Source of the DNA: Microcebus murinus
Taxonomy: Eukaryota; Chordata; Mammalia; Primates; Cheirogaleidae
Reading direction: 5' to 3'
Length of the DNA: 64,000 bases
Assembly (NCBI RefSeq): GCF_040939455.1
Contig: NC_134104.1
Span: forward strand, 139,908,501 to 139,972,500
Shown here: in pieces, positions 39,500-54,301 of the stretch
Numbering within the stretch: the stretch's first letter is position 1
Layout: each line of letters opens with the position of its first letter
Made by a program: the position numbers and the translations under genes
Notes under the pieces: generated by a model
The model's input: only the letters and a program-made list of their open reading frames with translations
Databases searched by the model: none
Told to the model about the DNA's origin: nothing

Positions 39500-39780
39500 C
39501 ACACCAAGGGTCATATCCATTTACTGCCTTATACGTGACATGTTACCTGCTTGGTCCCTGTAGACATTTGAGGTTGCGCCATCACCTATGCCTTGATAAT
39601 CTCTTTCAAAGCGCCTTCATGCTTTTATGCTTGTGGTCGCCTCTGTTTAGAATCGCCTTCTCCCCCTTTCAGGCTTGGCAAACTCCCTCTGAGGATGTCA
39701 GCCCCCCCCCCCCCCCCCCCGTTTCCTTTCCCAAATTCAGTTCTCTCTCTGTTGTCACATCCTTATGTATAAATTGCTAA
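39500..39780 (+). mobile_element. L2 remnant
   Basis: catcacctatgccttgataa, gcctctgtttagaatcgcct, tctccccctttcaggcttgg and gcaaactccctctgaggatg follow an L2 3' region. It contains an uninterrupted run of 19 C at 39702-39720. Confidence 0.5.
39702..39720. repeat. C19 homopolymer
   Basis: Nineteen C bases in a row on the + strand, inside L2-like DNA. Assembly or read error is possible for such a run. Confidence 0.9.
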
Positions 39781-39784
39781 TTTT

Positions 39785-40108
<324 letters not shown>

Positions 40109-40429
40109 ATCAAAACCAAAAAAAAACACACATTTTAAAGAAAAAGAAAGTAATGGAGGAGGCACCTATAGATGAAGAGAGACTTAAGAGATAAATGTCA
40201 ATCGGTTACAATATATGTACCTTATTTGGATATTGACACAAACAACAATAAAATAATTATGAAATGATCAAGATCATTTGAATGTTGATAAGGTATTTGA
40301 TAGTAAATAATTATTGCTCATTATTTTTACCTGTGAGAATGGTGATTTGGCTATATTAGAAAAAATTTTAGAAACATCTACCCAGAATGTTTTCACTTCT
40401 CACCACCTGCAGTATTATTACCCTCAGCC

Positions 40430-41020
40430 AAATAACATCCTCTCTTGTCTTATTTTTATAATTGCTTCTTAAATGATCTCCCTGCTTCTACGCCCCGCCC
40501 CCAGTCTGCCCTCAGCACAGCAGCCGGAGAGATCCTGGTAAGGTGTGTCATGTTATCCCACTTCCCATCGCATCTGCAGTAAGAGCCAAAGTCTGTACAA
40601 TTTACAAGATCCCCCAGGACCCTCCCTTAACTCTCTGACCTCATATCCTGCTTCCCTCCTGGGTCAGCTGCCCTGGCCTCTTGCTCCTTTTGTGACACAG
40701 AGCTTTGTGCTCCAGTTTTCAGCATTTGCATTTTCTCTTCCCCCTGCCTAGACCCAAGCTTCCCCAGATACCTGTCTTGTTGCAGCACCTCCTTTCCACA
40801 AACACCACGTAAACCCTTATTCCCTTAGCCTGCCTTATTTTTCCCATAGCATTTATCACCATCTTGCTTATGTGCTATTTATTTTATTTCATTTTTTTGG
40901 TCTGATACTCCCGCTGGAACACGAGCTGGATGAGAGTAGAAACTGGGCTTTTCGTTGCTGTATCCCCAGGGTTTAAAATTGCTCCTTGCACATAATGGGC
41001 ACTAAATGTGTTGTTGAAAG
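40430..41020 (+). mobile_element. L2 element, about 600 bp of the 3' end
   Basis: Order as in L2: ttaaatgatctccctgcttc, gagatcctggtaaggtgtgt, caagatcccccaggaccctc, gcatttatcaccatcttgct, ggaacacgagctggatgaga and ataatgggcactaaatgtgt. Confidence 0.75.
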
Positions 41021-41731
41021 AAAAAAAAAAATTCATGAGGGGAGAGGATATTTTTAGAAAGGTTCTTGGGGGATCGGGAAATGAAAAATGAAAAACAAGG
41101 TTGAGAAATCTGCCTTAGCCCAAGCCCTAGGGAAACATGTTCAGTTAGTGTCCGCTGTTACTATTGTCACTGTATTTAGGTCTTTCTTTTCACACCTTGG
41201 GACAGTCTGTGTTTTATCAATGACATCTACATGGGGCGCAGCAAAACTTTGCGAATCGGCTCTAATTGGGAGAAAGGCCATGTAAGTTTCTTTTTTTCAG
41301 ACTGAGCCACTATCTCTCTCTCTCTCTTTTTTTTTTTTTTTTGAGGACACACGTTCCACATTTTATTTACATTTTAAGACTAACTTTAATCTCAAAATCA
41401 CATATCCGTACACCTATTTCCTTTTTCTTGACTTCACTTAAACTTAAATGTGTGGTTTGTTAAACAAAGACTGTAAACAAATATTTACCATGTCTATTAC
41501 ATGTAACACACAGGAACAGCTTTTAACAGAAACTCATCAACCCCCCACACACATTTTTTATTATAAATACAGGTATCAAAACAATCCTGAACATATTTTT
41601 GATACTACTAGTAGTCAGCACCCACACCACTTCAAAAATTAACACAATTTGTGACAATATTCATTGTACCTGCTACTTTAAATAATGTCAACTGCAGCTC
41701 TTTCACTGAGCAAGATGGATTAACGCATGCC

Positions 41732-41811
41732 AGTTCTGTTTTTCTTTTTTTTTTATTTATTTATTTATTTTTTTCTTTGGACAGTTCTGCGTGTGGATAG
41801 TTCTGTTTTTC
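41732..41811 (-). mobile_element. Micro-retroinsertion inside the UBE2V2 3' UTR
   Basis: agttctgtttttc is exact at 41732-41744 and 41799-41811. Between the copies is a T-rich run with (ATTT)n, then ctttggacagttctgcgtgtg gat. Read on the minus strand it is a 24-nt sequence plus a poly(A) tail with AAAT steps. Confidence 0.75.
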
Positions 41812-42165
41812 CTTCTTGAGATTTTTACTTTTCAGAAACACACATGCTTCCACTGCCATCTGACAACTCTTCACACTTTCATCTTGTAAACCTGAATTCT
41901 GTCTCGAGTATTCCAGGTTTATATTTAAATGACAATGCCTTAACAAGAGAAAAAAAATTGTGCTGCATTTTTCCTCCTGTTACCTGAAAACATAATGGGT
42001 GTACATATAATAAATATATTCTTATTTAATACAAATGTCCAGGTTATGTTTACCAGGTGGAATTCTTTTACTTAATGTGTGGGTATTTTGCATTGTGATA
42101 TTTAATCAAGACATTAACATGAGTAGAAGGTTGTTGATTTAAGACAAGTTTGAGATCCACTAAAA

Positions 42166-42603
42166 TTAATTGTTGTATGTTTGTCCTTCTGGTGGCTGTG
42201 GAAGCTTCATATTTTCTTTGGACATCATTAGACGTCTTAGCTCTTGAAGTACAACTTTAATGCTATATGAATTTTGCCATTTTGCTAACACTGGTATGCT
42301 CCTTGCATCCACCATCCCACTGGAATTATTTATTCCATTCATATTAATTTTTGTTACAAATCTAACTGATGGAGGAGCTTCTGGGTATTTAGATCCACAT
42401 TCTACTTTCAAGCTGTATATTCTGTTTTCATAATTTGTCCTTGGTGGCCCAATAATCATGCCTGTCCACCTTGTAAGTGTCATATCTTCATCATCTTCTA
42501 GGCCCCAGCTAACCGTACCATCGCCTACTCCTTTTTGTCTTTCTTCACGTTCTTCCAACAAGCGAAAATTACGAGGAACTTTAACTCCTGTTGAGACCGC
42601 CAT
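42166..42603 (-). pseudogene. UBE2V2: UBE2V2 (MMS2)-like retrocopy ORF, intact 145 codons
   Basis: The parent is the ubiquitin-conjugating enzyme variant that pairs with UBC13 (UBE2N) to build K63-linked ubiquitin chains in DNA-damage tolerance. The frame starts [20 protein letters not shown], has the UBC fold order ([58 protein letters not shown]) and ends PPEGQTYNN then TAA. The length equals that of human UBE2V2. As expected for this family there is no catalytic Cys. Phe13, needed for UBC13 contact, is kept. Against the human protein as I remember it there are three changes: L19R, G22R and P71S. No promoter of its own is evident, so I class it as a retropseudogene, but the uninterrupted frame leaves a retrogene possible. 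If expressed it would have two extra Arg near the helix that contacts UBC13. Confidence 0.9.
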
Positions 42604-42693
42604 CTTCTCCTGCAGCCCCTCTCTCTCTTTTTTTTAAGGCAAAGAGTGGCACTCTGCCCCCACCATGGGGGCTGGCGGCCCCCTCCCCACCCA
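42604..42693 (-). other. Hairpin-rich leader of the UBE2V2 retrocopy
   Basis: On the minus strand the leader contains GGGGGCCGCCAGCCCCC overlapping GCCCCCATGGTGGGGGC, then AGAGTGCCACTCT, then TTAAAAAAAAGAGAGAGAGG. It then joins GGGCTGCAGGAGAAG next to the ATG. The last piece fits a UBE2V2 5' UTR as I recall it. The upstream 70 bp may be 5' UTR or a fused foreign RNA. Confidence 0.5.
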
Positions 42694-42708
42694 TGAGCCA
42701 CTATCTCT

Positions 42709-43540
42709 TGAGCTCTTGCTGCGGCTCCTGTTCTGCAGTCGCTGTGGGGAACTGCAGTAGGCGTTGGCATGCTTGCCTTGTGGACAAGGCTCCCACCTGT
42801 AGTGGGAGTGCACGTGTAAAGTGACCAGCATGTGACAGGAGAGTTAGCTTCCTTCCCCACACACGTGGAGCAGCTGGTGGCGCTCGTTGGCATTTCAGGC
42901 TGGGCAGCTGGTGGTTGTGTGTGTCCCTCCCCACCTAGCAGGATGGTCACCGTCTCTGGCTCCCAGGATTTGTGTTGACACTAAACACATCCTCAACTTG
43001 TTTCATACGTGCACACGCACAGCTCCCCTCCCCCCGTGCACTTTGAGAACTGAGGAGTCAGGGAGGCCCCGGGGAGGAATAATGCAGAAGTGAGGCCGTG
43101 CAGGCAGCTGCTCAAATGTGCTGTGAGTCCGTGGCCGGAAAACAGAGCTCTCGGTGTGTTCAGGTGTCTTTGGTGTCTTTTCTGGAAGTCCATTTGTAAA
43201 TATTGATAGCCCACTTCTTTCCAGAGAGGATTTGAAGGAGCTTTGTGGGTATACATAGACCCACACGCAAATAGACACTTAGATTTAACAAATCAGAAAA
43301 GTGAAAAAAAGAAATAGGACCTGAAAGAACTGGAGGAAGCAGCAGGTGAGCCCCGAGGGTTCAGCCCGGGACTGTGGCAGAGAATCACGCGCAGCCCGAT
43401 GCTTCCTGCAAACCGGGTGCCTGGGGAATCCGGGCCTGGGCGCTGCTCCCCTGCCCAGCACTTCACCTGTCCTCACCTTTGCTAGCTTGTGCATCATTGC
43501 TCATAATTTTTTCCACATTAGTCATCATGTTATAGCTTTT
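42709..43540. other. Intron, GC-richer, nothing recognised
   Basis: 42720-43480 has more G and C than most of the intron and several overlapping frames on both strands, none with a domain I recognise. No exon is assigned. Confidence 0.35.
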
Positions 43541-43829
43541 TGTTTGTTTTTTGAGATGAGATCTTGCTCTGTCACCCAGGCTGGAGTGTAGCGGCCTCCT
43601 CACAGCTCACTGCAGCCTCCAACTCCTAGACTCAAGTGATCCTTCTGCCTCAGCCTCCTGAGTAGCTGTGACGACAGGTGCACACCACCACGCCCGGCTA
43701 ATTTTTTTATTTTTATTTTTGTAGAGACGGGTGTCGCTATTGCCCAGGCTGATTTCAAACTCCTGGCTTCAAGAGATCCTCCCACTCTGGCCTCCCAGAG
43801 TGCTAAGATTATAGGCATTGAGCCACCAC
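43541..43829 (-). mobile_element. Old Alu dimer (AluJ-like), antisense
   Basis: Both arms (gagatgagatcttgctctg ... gagccaccacaaatgg). The right arm lacks the strepsirrhine signature. Confidence 0.8.
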
Positions 43830-43929
43830 AAATGGTTGTGTTTTTTTTTATTGAAAAATTCAAGTAACTGATTAAATAGTATCATTTTAAGAGTGGACAT
43901 AGGACTTTTAGTAGATATTCTAGGTGATT

Positions 43930-44065
43930 CGTGTCTGTCCCTGCCACCTGCCTTGCTGGGATCACAGCTCCCAGTGGGCATGAACTGTGTCTATTCATCT
44001 TTGTACTCCAGTACCTGGAAGCCAGAAGGAATGCAATACTTATTTCACTGAATAAATGAATGGTA
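43930..44065 (+). mobile_element. L2 3'-end remnant
   Basis: gcatgaactgtgtctattca, tctttgtactccagtacctg and actgaataaatgaatgg are the L2 terminus. Confidence 0.6.
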
Positions 44066-44830
44066 TTACAGTTGTCCTTACTGGAAAGGAAGAAGCCTAT
44101 CAGTTGTTTGAGGGAGAGGTTTCTGTTTTTGTTTTTTCCTGGCTCTATTTTGGGAGTTTTCTCATGTGAGCAGTTATATTAGGAGTTTTGAGCAATGTCC
44201 TAGGTCTTGTTCTCAAGAGAACTTAGGAGAAATGCAGACGCAAGATTCATGTGGCTTTTCCTTATACAGGGGAAAGTGGAAGCCCTGACTTTGAAGGGCA
44301 GTTTGATGGAGAGTCTGAGGCCCCAGCTAAGGTGGTCACAGAACATACCTTCTGGTCATCTGACCTGATCCAAAACCAACAGAGATTCCTTAGGGAGGGT
44401 AGAGAACAGTCCCTAAATATTATTGCTTTTAGGGCAGCATTGTGTATTTGCTGGAGGTGGTTTGGTTCGAGGTTAGGTAATAAATACAGTAGGAAAAAGC
44501 AGGGACCTTGCGTAGAATTATACACAAAGATACACCACACACAGAAATAATAATACGTATATGCAAAAAAGGGGTGAGATCTTTGTAAACACTGTAGACT
44601 GGTTAAATGTAGTGTGTCCGTGTCACTTTCCTGGTTTTGATAAAGTGCTATAGCTACGTACGATGCCACTACTGGAGAAGTTGGGTGATGGCTATGTAAG
44701 ATGTCTCTGTACTATTTTTGCAACTTCTTGTGAGTCTGTAATTTAGAATTAAACGTTTTTTAAAAGGCAGGATGTTAGCGACAGAGCCTGGGTTCAATCC
44801 CACATTACCCCTGCTGGGTGGTGCCTTTTT
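44066..44830. other. Intron, nothing recognised
   Basis: No exon. 44590-44760 (gtttttgcaacttcttgtgag, taatttagaattaaacg) resembles the end of an old L1 or MER element, without certainty. Confidence 0.3.
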
Positions 44831-44832
44831 CT

Positions 44833-44874
44833 CTTAGCACTTAATGTGATTGCCTTAGCACTTAATGTGATTGT
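44833..44874. repeat. 21-bp tandem duplication
   Basis: cttagcacttaatgtgattg plus one base occurs twice, at 44833-44853 and 44854-44874, with a single base of difference at the unit end. Confidence 0.9.
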
Positions 44875-44879
44875 TAACT

Positions 44880-45400
44880 ACATATTTGCTTTTTGCCTTT
44901 CTCCCCCCCATGAGAATAGAAACTCCTCGAAAGCGAACGTCGCATCCATGTTCACTGCTAAATTCCCCAGCTCCTAGCACAGTGCCTGACACCCATCTTT
45001 TATTCTCCAGTGTTTGCTTTTTTTTTTTTTTTTTTGAGACAGAGTCTCACTCTGTTGCCCGGGTCTCACTCTGTTGCCCGGGCTAGAGTGTCATGGCCGT
45101 CAGCCTAGCTCACAGCAACCTCAAACTCCTGGGCTCAAGCAATCCTCCTGCCTCAGTAGCTGGGACTACAGGCATGCGCCACCATGCCCAGCTAATTTTT
45201 TTTCTATATATTTTAGTTGGCCAATTAATTTCTTTCTATTTATAGTAGAGACGGGGTCTTGCTCTTACTCAGGCTGGTTTCGAACTCCTGACCTTGAGCG
45301 ATCTGCCCGCCTCAGCCTTCTAGAGTGCTAGGGTTACAGGCGTGAGCCACGGCGCCTGGCCTATACTCCAGTGTTTGGATGAAGGAGTAATTATGGGCAT
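44880..45400 (+). mobile_element. L2 3'-end remnant split by an Alu
   Basis: gagaatagaaactcctcgaa, cccagctcctagcacagtgc and ctgacac before the Alu, and ctccagtgtttggatgaagg after it, form one L2 end. Confidence 0.6.
45017..45365 (-). mobile_element. Strepsirrhine Alu dimer with 19-bp internal duplication, antisense
   Basis: Complete dimer. tctcactctgttgcccggg is tandemly doubled at 45045-45063 and 45064-45082. TSD ctccagtgtttg at 45005-45016 and 45366-45377. The first arm also lacks part of its normal text (cctcctgcctcagtagctgg). Confidence 0.92.
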
Positions 45401-45529
45401 AGGTGACAAACTCTCTGAGGCTGTCCTGTTGGTGCTGCAGTGGGGACCTACCTCCTCCTCAGGACACTGGGTAAATTAAGTATATGTAATGTAGGTAAAG
45501 CTCAGGGCCTGCTGGAGAGCAAACTCTCA

Positions 45530-48914
<3,385 letters not shown>

Positions 48915-48927
48915 AAAGTTTTTTCTT

Positions 48928-49271
<344 letters not shown>

Positions 49272-49284
49272 AAAGTTTTTTCTT

Positions 49285-50762
49285 TGTTTTTCTTGTCCAT
49301 CCTAATTTGTCCTAACCAATATGCTGTTAATGACATATTAACAAGAAGACAAGAAAGCCGGTCTGCCTGAAATGGATGCATAGAACATGTATGATCAGCC
49401 ACCGAAACTTCTAGCAAAGTCATACTTGTGATGAAACATTAGAGCTTCCCCTTCTACAATCAGGAACATAAAGATGTTCACTATCACCATGTATATTCAT
49501 AGTGCTGGAGGTCCTAACCAGTGTAGTAAGATGAGAATAAGAAATATAAGGATTGGAAAGAAAGAAACCAAACTGTCATTATTCATAGTCAATATTATTT
49601 ATCTACAAAGAAAATCCAAGAACGTTTACAAATGACTAGAATTATAATGTTCAGCAAGATTGCCCAATATAAAATCATAATACAAATGTCGATTCCATTT
49701 CTGTGTACAAGTAATAGGCAATTTGCAAATATAATTTTTAAAACATATATATGACCTTTATGGAGCAAAACTATGAAACTTCATTGAAAGATAAAGATCT
49801 AAATAAATGGAAAGCTGTAGCATATTCATGAGTGGGAAACATCAATATTATAAAGATGTCAGTTCTTTCCCAAATAAACATATTTAATATAATTACAGTT
49901 CAGAACAATTTTGTGTGGGTATGGATAATGTAATACGTGTATATGTTAATTTGCTTTTCTAAAACGTGTTATATGTGAAACCGATCATTCAAGGCCAAAT
50001 CTGTGGAGGCCTTTTGTGCCAGAACATGGAGTTTAGACTTGATCCAACATGCTGGCATTTCTCAGGCTTGGGCCAGTGTTTGTATTTTCAGTGATTTAAA
50101 AATATTTTTTTGTGTGTTATTTTAGTGATATAAGCAAATTCTGGGATATTAAATTTACACAAGGGCTGCCAGGTGATTTCTGGACATACACTTGTGTTTG
50201 TGTTTGCAGTCACCTTGGTGCTCAGTTGTAATAATTTGTCATGGGTTAGTGACAAAGGAACAAGGCAGACTGATTATATAAGCCTCTGGTTGGACCAAGT
50301 GTAGGCTAAGTAATGTCACAGCCCAGGAAGGCTAAAGTAGTTGGAGAATTACATAGAATATGTCATTATCATATCGGATATGTTATAGGACGGACTCAGT
50401 AAACCCAAGAGAACCTACACAGCTTCTCTCAGCCCTATGTTTAAGTTGCAAACAATGGTCTAGTTTCATAAAAATAACTAGTGTTGTTGATTTGAATTTC
50501 ACTGGGTTTGTGGTTTTGTGTTCTATTTAATTTGCAAATTTGGTTTGTTTTTTTTCTATTCATACTGACATTACACAACTTGGTCACCACTTAGGGTTGC
50601 TTTAAGAATTATTTTCACTTTTAACGAAGTGCTCTATTCAAGATAGAGAAACTGTAAAACAGGCCATCAGAAGTTTGAGTGCGGATGGGATATGATGTAG
50701 ATTTTGTTTTCAAGTTTCTGCCACTAGCAATTTGTAGGCTGGATGGGAGGCAAGAGGCAAAG
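49285..50762. other. Intron, weak L1-like text only
   Basis: 49440-49910 (gtatattcatagtgctggag, tacaaagaaaatccaagaac, aaagatgtcagttctttccc) resembles sense-strand L1 ORF2 text. It is too decayed for a firm call. 49915-50760 holds nothing I recognise. Confidence 0.4.
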
Positions 50763-50773
50763 ATGAATTTGAG

Positions 50774-51110
<337 letters not shown>

Positions 51111-51139
51111 ATGAATTTGAGTAGAGAACAATACTTTTT

Positions 51140-51335
51140 GAAGGTCAACTGTTGGTTGACAAGTCATTAAGCACTTAATCTCCTCAAAACAACTTCATGA
51201 GTTAATTTCCCCCTTACAAAATGAGGAAATTGAGGCTCAGAAAAGTTAAGTAACTTATCTGAAGCCACGTAGCTGGAAAGTGAAGCAGGAAGAGGTGTCA
51301 GTCCAGATTGCATTCCACCACGCTACCAGGCAGGA
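51140..51335 (-). mobile_element. MIR SINE, antisense
   Basis: ttacaaaatgaggaaattga, ggctcagaaaagttaagtaa and gccacgtagctggaaagtga are a reversed MIR core. Confidence 0.7.
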
Positions 51336-52335
51336 ATGAGTGGTGGCCACACTGGGATGGTCACAGCTGAATCCAGAGAAAGGAATGAATCTCGAAAAAT
51401 TATTTTTTGAATTGAACTTTTCCCACCAGAAAACCTGAGATACCTATAGCACCTGCCTGGTGTGTGGTGAGTTAAGCCAGTGACCTGGGTATAGGGCCTG
51501 GGTCCCAAACCCTGCCTCTTTAAACCTAGTTCCCAGCATTTATTATTGGAGGGAAGCCTTTGCTGCCACTCTGGGTTTCCCTAGTGGTAACTACTTTCAT
51601 GGTCTGTATTACTGTTGTTTTTAATTACCTGGCGATTGAATGATTGAGTATAGGATATAAACATTTTTTTGGAAATTGAAAAAATAGGTAAGATCCTGTC
51701 TACTTAAATACCAGCAGATCCATAGCTCTCATAACCTCGTGTCCAGACTTACCTTGTGGTTTAACAGCTTGGTCTGGATAAAAGACTGTTTCGTGTCTTT
51801 CTTTTGGAGAGACTGTTCCGAAGAATCTGAGCATTCATGAGCTTGAGTTGGTGTGTGGTAGAAAAATGCCTGCCTCCCACCTTCAATCCACATCACCCTG
51901 GATTGTCACTATCTCATTGTGCAGGGCAGCTTGAAATTGGAGGAGATTTTGAAATTGGAGATTTCAAGGGGACCTTGAGCTCCACTCCTGTAGATGCCTT
52001 ACAGATAAGAGGATGGGCCAAGAGATGAGGAGACATTGTGAGTTTCTGAAAACTCATCTGCTTCCCAATCTAAAACCTTTCCTGTTTCCCATACGTTATA
52101 ACTTTGTGTTTCTCTTTCTTTCTTTTTTTTTTTTTAGGTAAAGAAAGTGTCAGGACACCCTTTTCTTCATTAAATTCAATTTTCAAATAGACATAGACTA
52201 GGTACTATGTTTCAAAAGTCAAAAGTGTGAAAAGCTGAGCACAGGAACCTTGCTATGCCCCGCCCCCATGCCATTAACCCTACCTCTTACACAGACAGCT
52301 TTGGCTTTCTTGTTTATCCTTCTGTTGTTTCTTCA
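51336..52335. other. Intron, nothing recognised
   Basis: No exon or assignable repeat. A T17-type run ending in ttaggtaaag lies near 52122-52141 but lacks an exon beside it. Confidence 0.35.
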
Positions 52336-52552
52336 GGCCAGGGTTTTTCAACCTTGAAACTATTGACATTTTGGGCTAGATAATTCTTTGTTGCAGGGGC
52401 TGTGGTGTGCATTGTGGGACACCTAGCAGCATTCCTGGCCTCTACCCCCTAGATGCCAGTAACACCCCCTCCCCTCTCAAAAATGGCTCCACATGTTGCC
52501 AAGTGCCCTGTGGGGGACAAAATCACCCCCAGTTGACAACCACTGCTGTATA
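52336..52552 (+). mobile_element. hAT-type short DNA transposon, complete
   Basis: It starts ccagggtttttcaaccttga and ends cccccagttgacaaccactg, which pair as inverted termini. The interior has attctttgttgcaggggctg. A copy in the opposite orientation is at 63112-63285. Confidence 0.6.
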
Positions 52553-52583
52553 CAAATAGAGACAAATGTGAACATGCATTTTT

Positions 52584-52887
52584 GTTTGTTTGTTTTCTGA
52601 GACAGAGGCTCACTCTGTTGCCCAGGCTAGAGTGCCATGGCGTCAGCCTAGCTCACAGCAACCTCAAACTCCTGGGCTCAAGCGATCCTCCTGCCTCAGT
52701 CTCCCTGGTAGCTGGGACTATAGACACGCACCACTGTGCCCGGCTAATCTTTTCTATGTATTTTTAGTTGTCCGGCTAATTTCTTTATATTTTTAGTAGA
52801 GACGGGGTCTCGCTCTTGCTCAGGCTGGTCTCGAACTCCTGACCTCGAGCGATCCACCCGCCTCGGCCTCCCAGAGTGCTAGGATTA
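52584..52887 (-). mobile_element. 5'-truncated strepsirrhine Alu, antisense
   Basis: It lacks the last 20-25 bases that form the Alu 5' end (it stops at gtgctaggatta). It still has TSDs gtgaacatgcattttt (52568-52583) and gtgaacatgtattttt (52888-52903), so it was truncated on insertion. Confidence 0.9.
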
Positions 52888-52954
52888 GTGAACATGTATT
52901 TTTATTTTCCACCCATTTCTTTGAGTAAATAGTAGCAATCTATATACACAGCTT

Positions 52955-53172
52955 CTCTTCCTGATATATATATATATCCTGATAGGTAGACAATTCTATA
53001 TCCTGATAGATTGATGTCCTGATAGAGATATATATATATATATAGAGAGAGAGATATATGTATATAGATATCCTGATATATATACAGGATATATGTCTAG
53101 GATATATATACGCACAGAGGAATATATGTGTGTGTGCGCATATATATGTGTATATATATATATATATATATT
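52955..53172. repeat. TA-rich minisatellite with tcctgata motif
   Basis: Repeated tcctgata units separated by (TA)n and (GA)n. It includes an inverted repeat atatcctg (53068-53075) / caggatat (53085-53092) with a 9-bp TA spacer. Confidence 0.85.
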
Positions 53173-53267
53173 TAACTTGTATAGATACACTAGAGATCTC
53201 TGGATCGATGGAGTTTGTCCTCAGTGTGGCAGCTGTGTAGTGTTCCCTGGTGTGGAGGTGCTATAGT

Positions 53268-53307
53268 CAATGAAGCCTACTATTATAGGCCAATGAAGCC
53301 TACTATT
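53268..53307. repeat. Direct repeat, period 23
   Basis: caatgaagcctactatt occurs at 53268 and again at 53291, a short local duplication. Confidence 0.85.
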
Positions 53308-53940
53308 GCTGGGTACTTGTTTCCACTCTGTTGTCATTAAGCTGTGCTGGTACGTGAGCCCTTTCACGTGTCGTTCTTCCTCGTGCAGGTGCATCTGTGG
53401 GATAGATCCCAGAACTGGGGCTGCTGGACCAAGGGTAAATGCATCTCCTTTTGGTGGCTAACCCCAGGTTTCTCCTCCCAGAAGGCCGTGCCCTTGGGCT
53501 CTCCCGTCAGCAGGCATTTGAGCAGCCTGTTTCCCCACGGCCTCACCAATAAGGTTATGAAACCTTTGAACTCTTGCCAATCCCATAGACGAGGAATGCG
53601 TCGTGTTTCCTAACCGGCACAATGTTTACTTTAAAAAGAGCCTTATTTATCTTGAACCGGGGACCTAAGTGAACTCAGCCTAGTCTGCTTTCCCCCCTGA
53701 GTGGCCAATGTCCCACACAGGTGCGTCACCACGCCTTTGTTTTGCTGAGCCCGCCACCAGGAACGTGCTTGCACTTCACGCTCAGAACTTTTGCCGTCCT
53801 TCCTGGCTTCCAAAGGCTTTCTCCTCTGAGAAACTTTCCCTGATTCTGCTAAAACCCCTTTCCCCTCCTCCTCTGCATTGCCTCTGGCGTATCCCTCTGG
53901 CTATTGCCCCTCTGTAGTTGTTGCCCGGGCAGGTGGGGGT
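53308..53940 (+). other. Intron, partly L2-like
   Basis: 53750-53910 (cttcacgctcagaacttttg, agaaactttccctgattctg) reads like an L2 3' region. The part before it is unassigned. Confidence 0.4.
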
Positions 53941-53954
53941 CTGGGGTCATGCGA

Positions 53955-54125
53955 GTCTGGGTTTGAATTCCAGTTTTGCCACTTATTCTCTGCGGATCCT
54001 CGCTTGAATTTCTTAATTTCTCAGGGCCTCGATTTTCTCATCTATAAAATGGGAATAATACTTCCCTGAGAGAACCCACATAAAGTATGCAGCAGAGGAT
54101 TGGCATCTAATAAATACTCACTCCT
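53955..54125 (+). mobile_element. MIR SINE
   Basis: gggtttgaattccagttttg, ccacttattctctgcg, tctcatctataaaatgggaa and the end ctaataaatactcac follow the MIR order. Confidence 0.75.
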
Positions 54126-54301
54126 TGAGGGCACGATCATCTATCTATTTCATGTCCTTGTGCACAGTAAATCAAGGTACGGTGTCTATTTTTTAAAAAC
54201 AAAACTGTTTCTGTGAAGTGAATGGTGATTTATTCAGCAATTATTTGAGCACCTATTTTGTTCCAGGCATTGATCTCAGAACTGAGGATTGTGTTATTTT
54301 T

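Larger units (their letters stand above)
41303..42708 (-). mobile_element. UBE2V2: UBE2V2 processed retrocopy with TSDs
   Basis: L1-mediated retrocopy. An exact 15-bp TSD tgagccactatctct stands at 41303-41317 and 42694-42708. On the minus strand the order is a leader of about 90 bp, the ORF, a 3' UTR of about 820 bp, AATAAA (complement at 41362-41367) and A16 (41327-41342) ending in (GA)n. It has no introns. The exact TSD and the intact frame suggest a fairly recent event. It sits antisense in CMTM8 intron 1. The 3' UTR has itself taken a later short insertion at 41745-41798. Confidence 0.93.

Noticed and set aside
42720..43500. A second CpG-type promoter or nested gene near 42.7-43.5 kb
   Set aside because: It is only moderately GC-rich and has no dense CpG, GC boxes or homologous exon. 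The open frames overlap on both strands as shadows.
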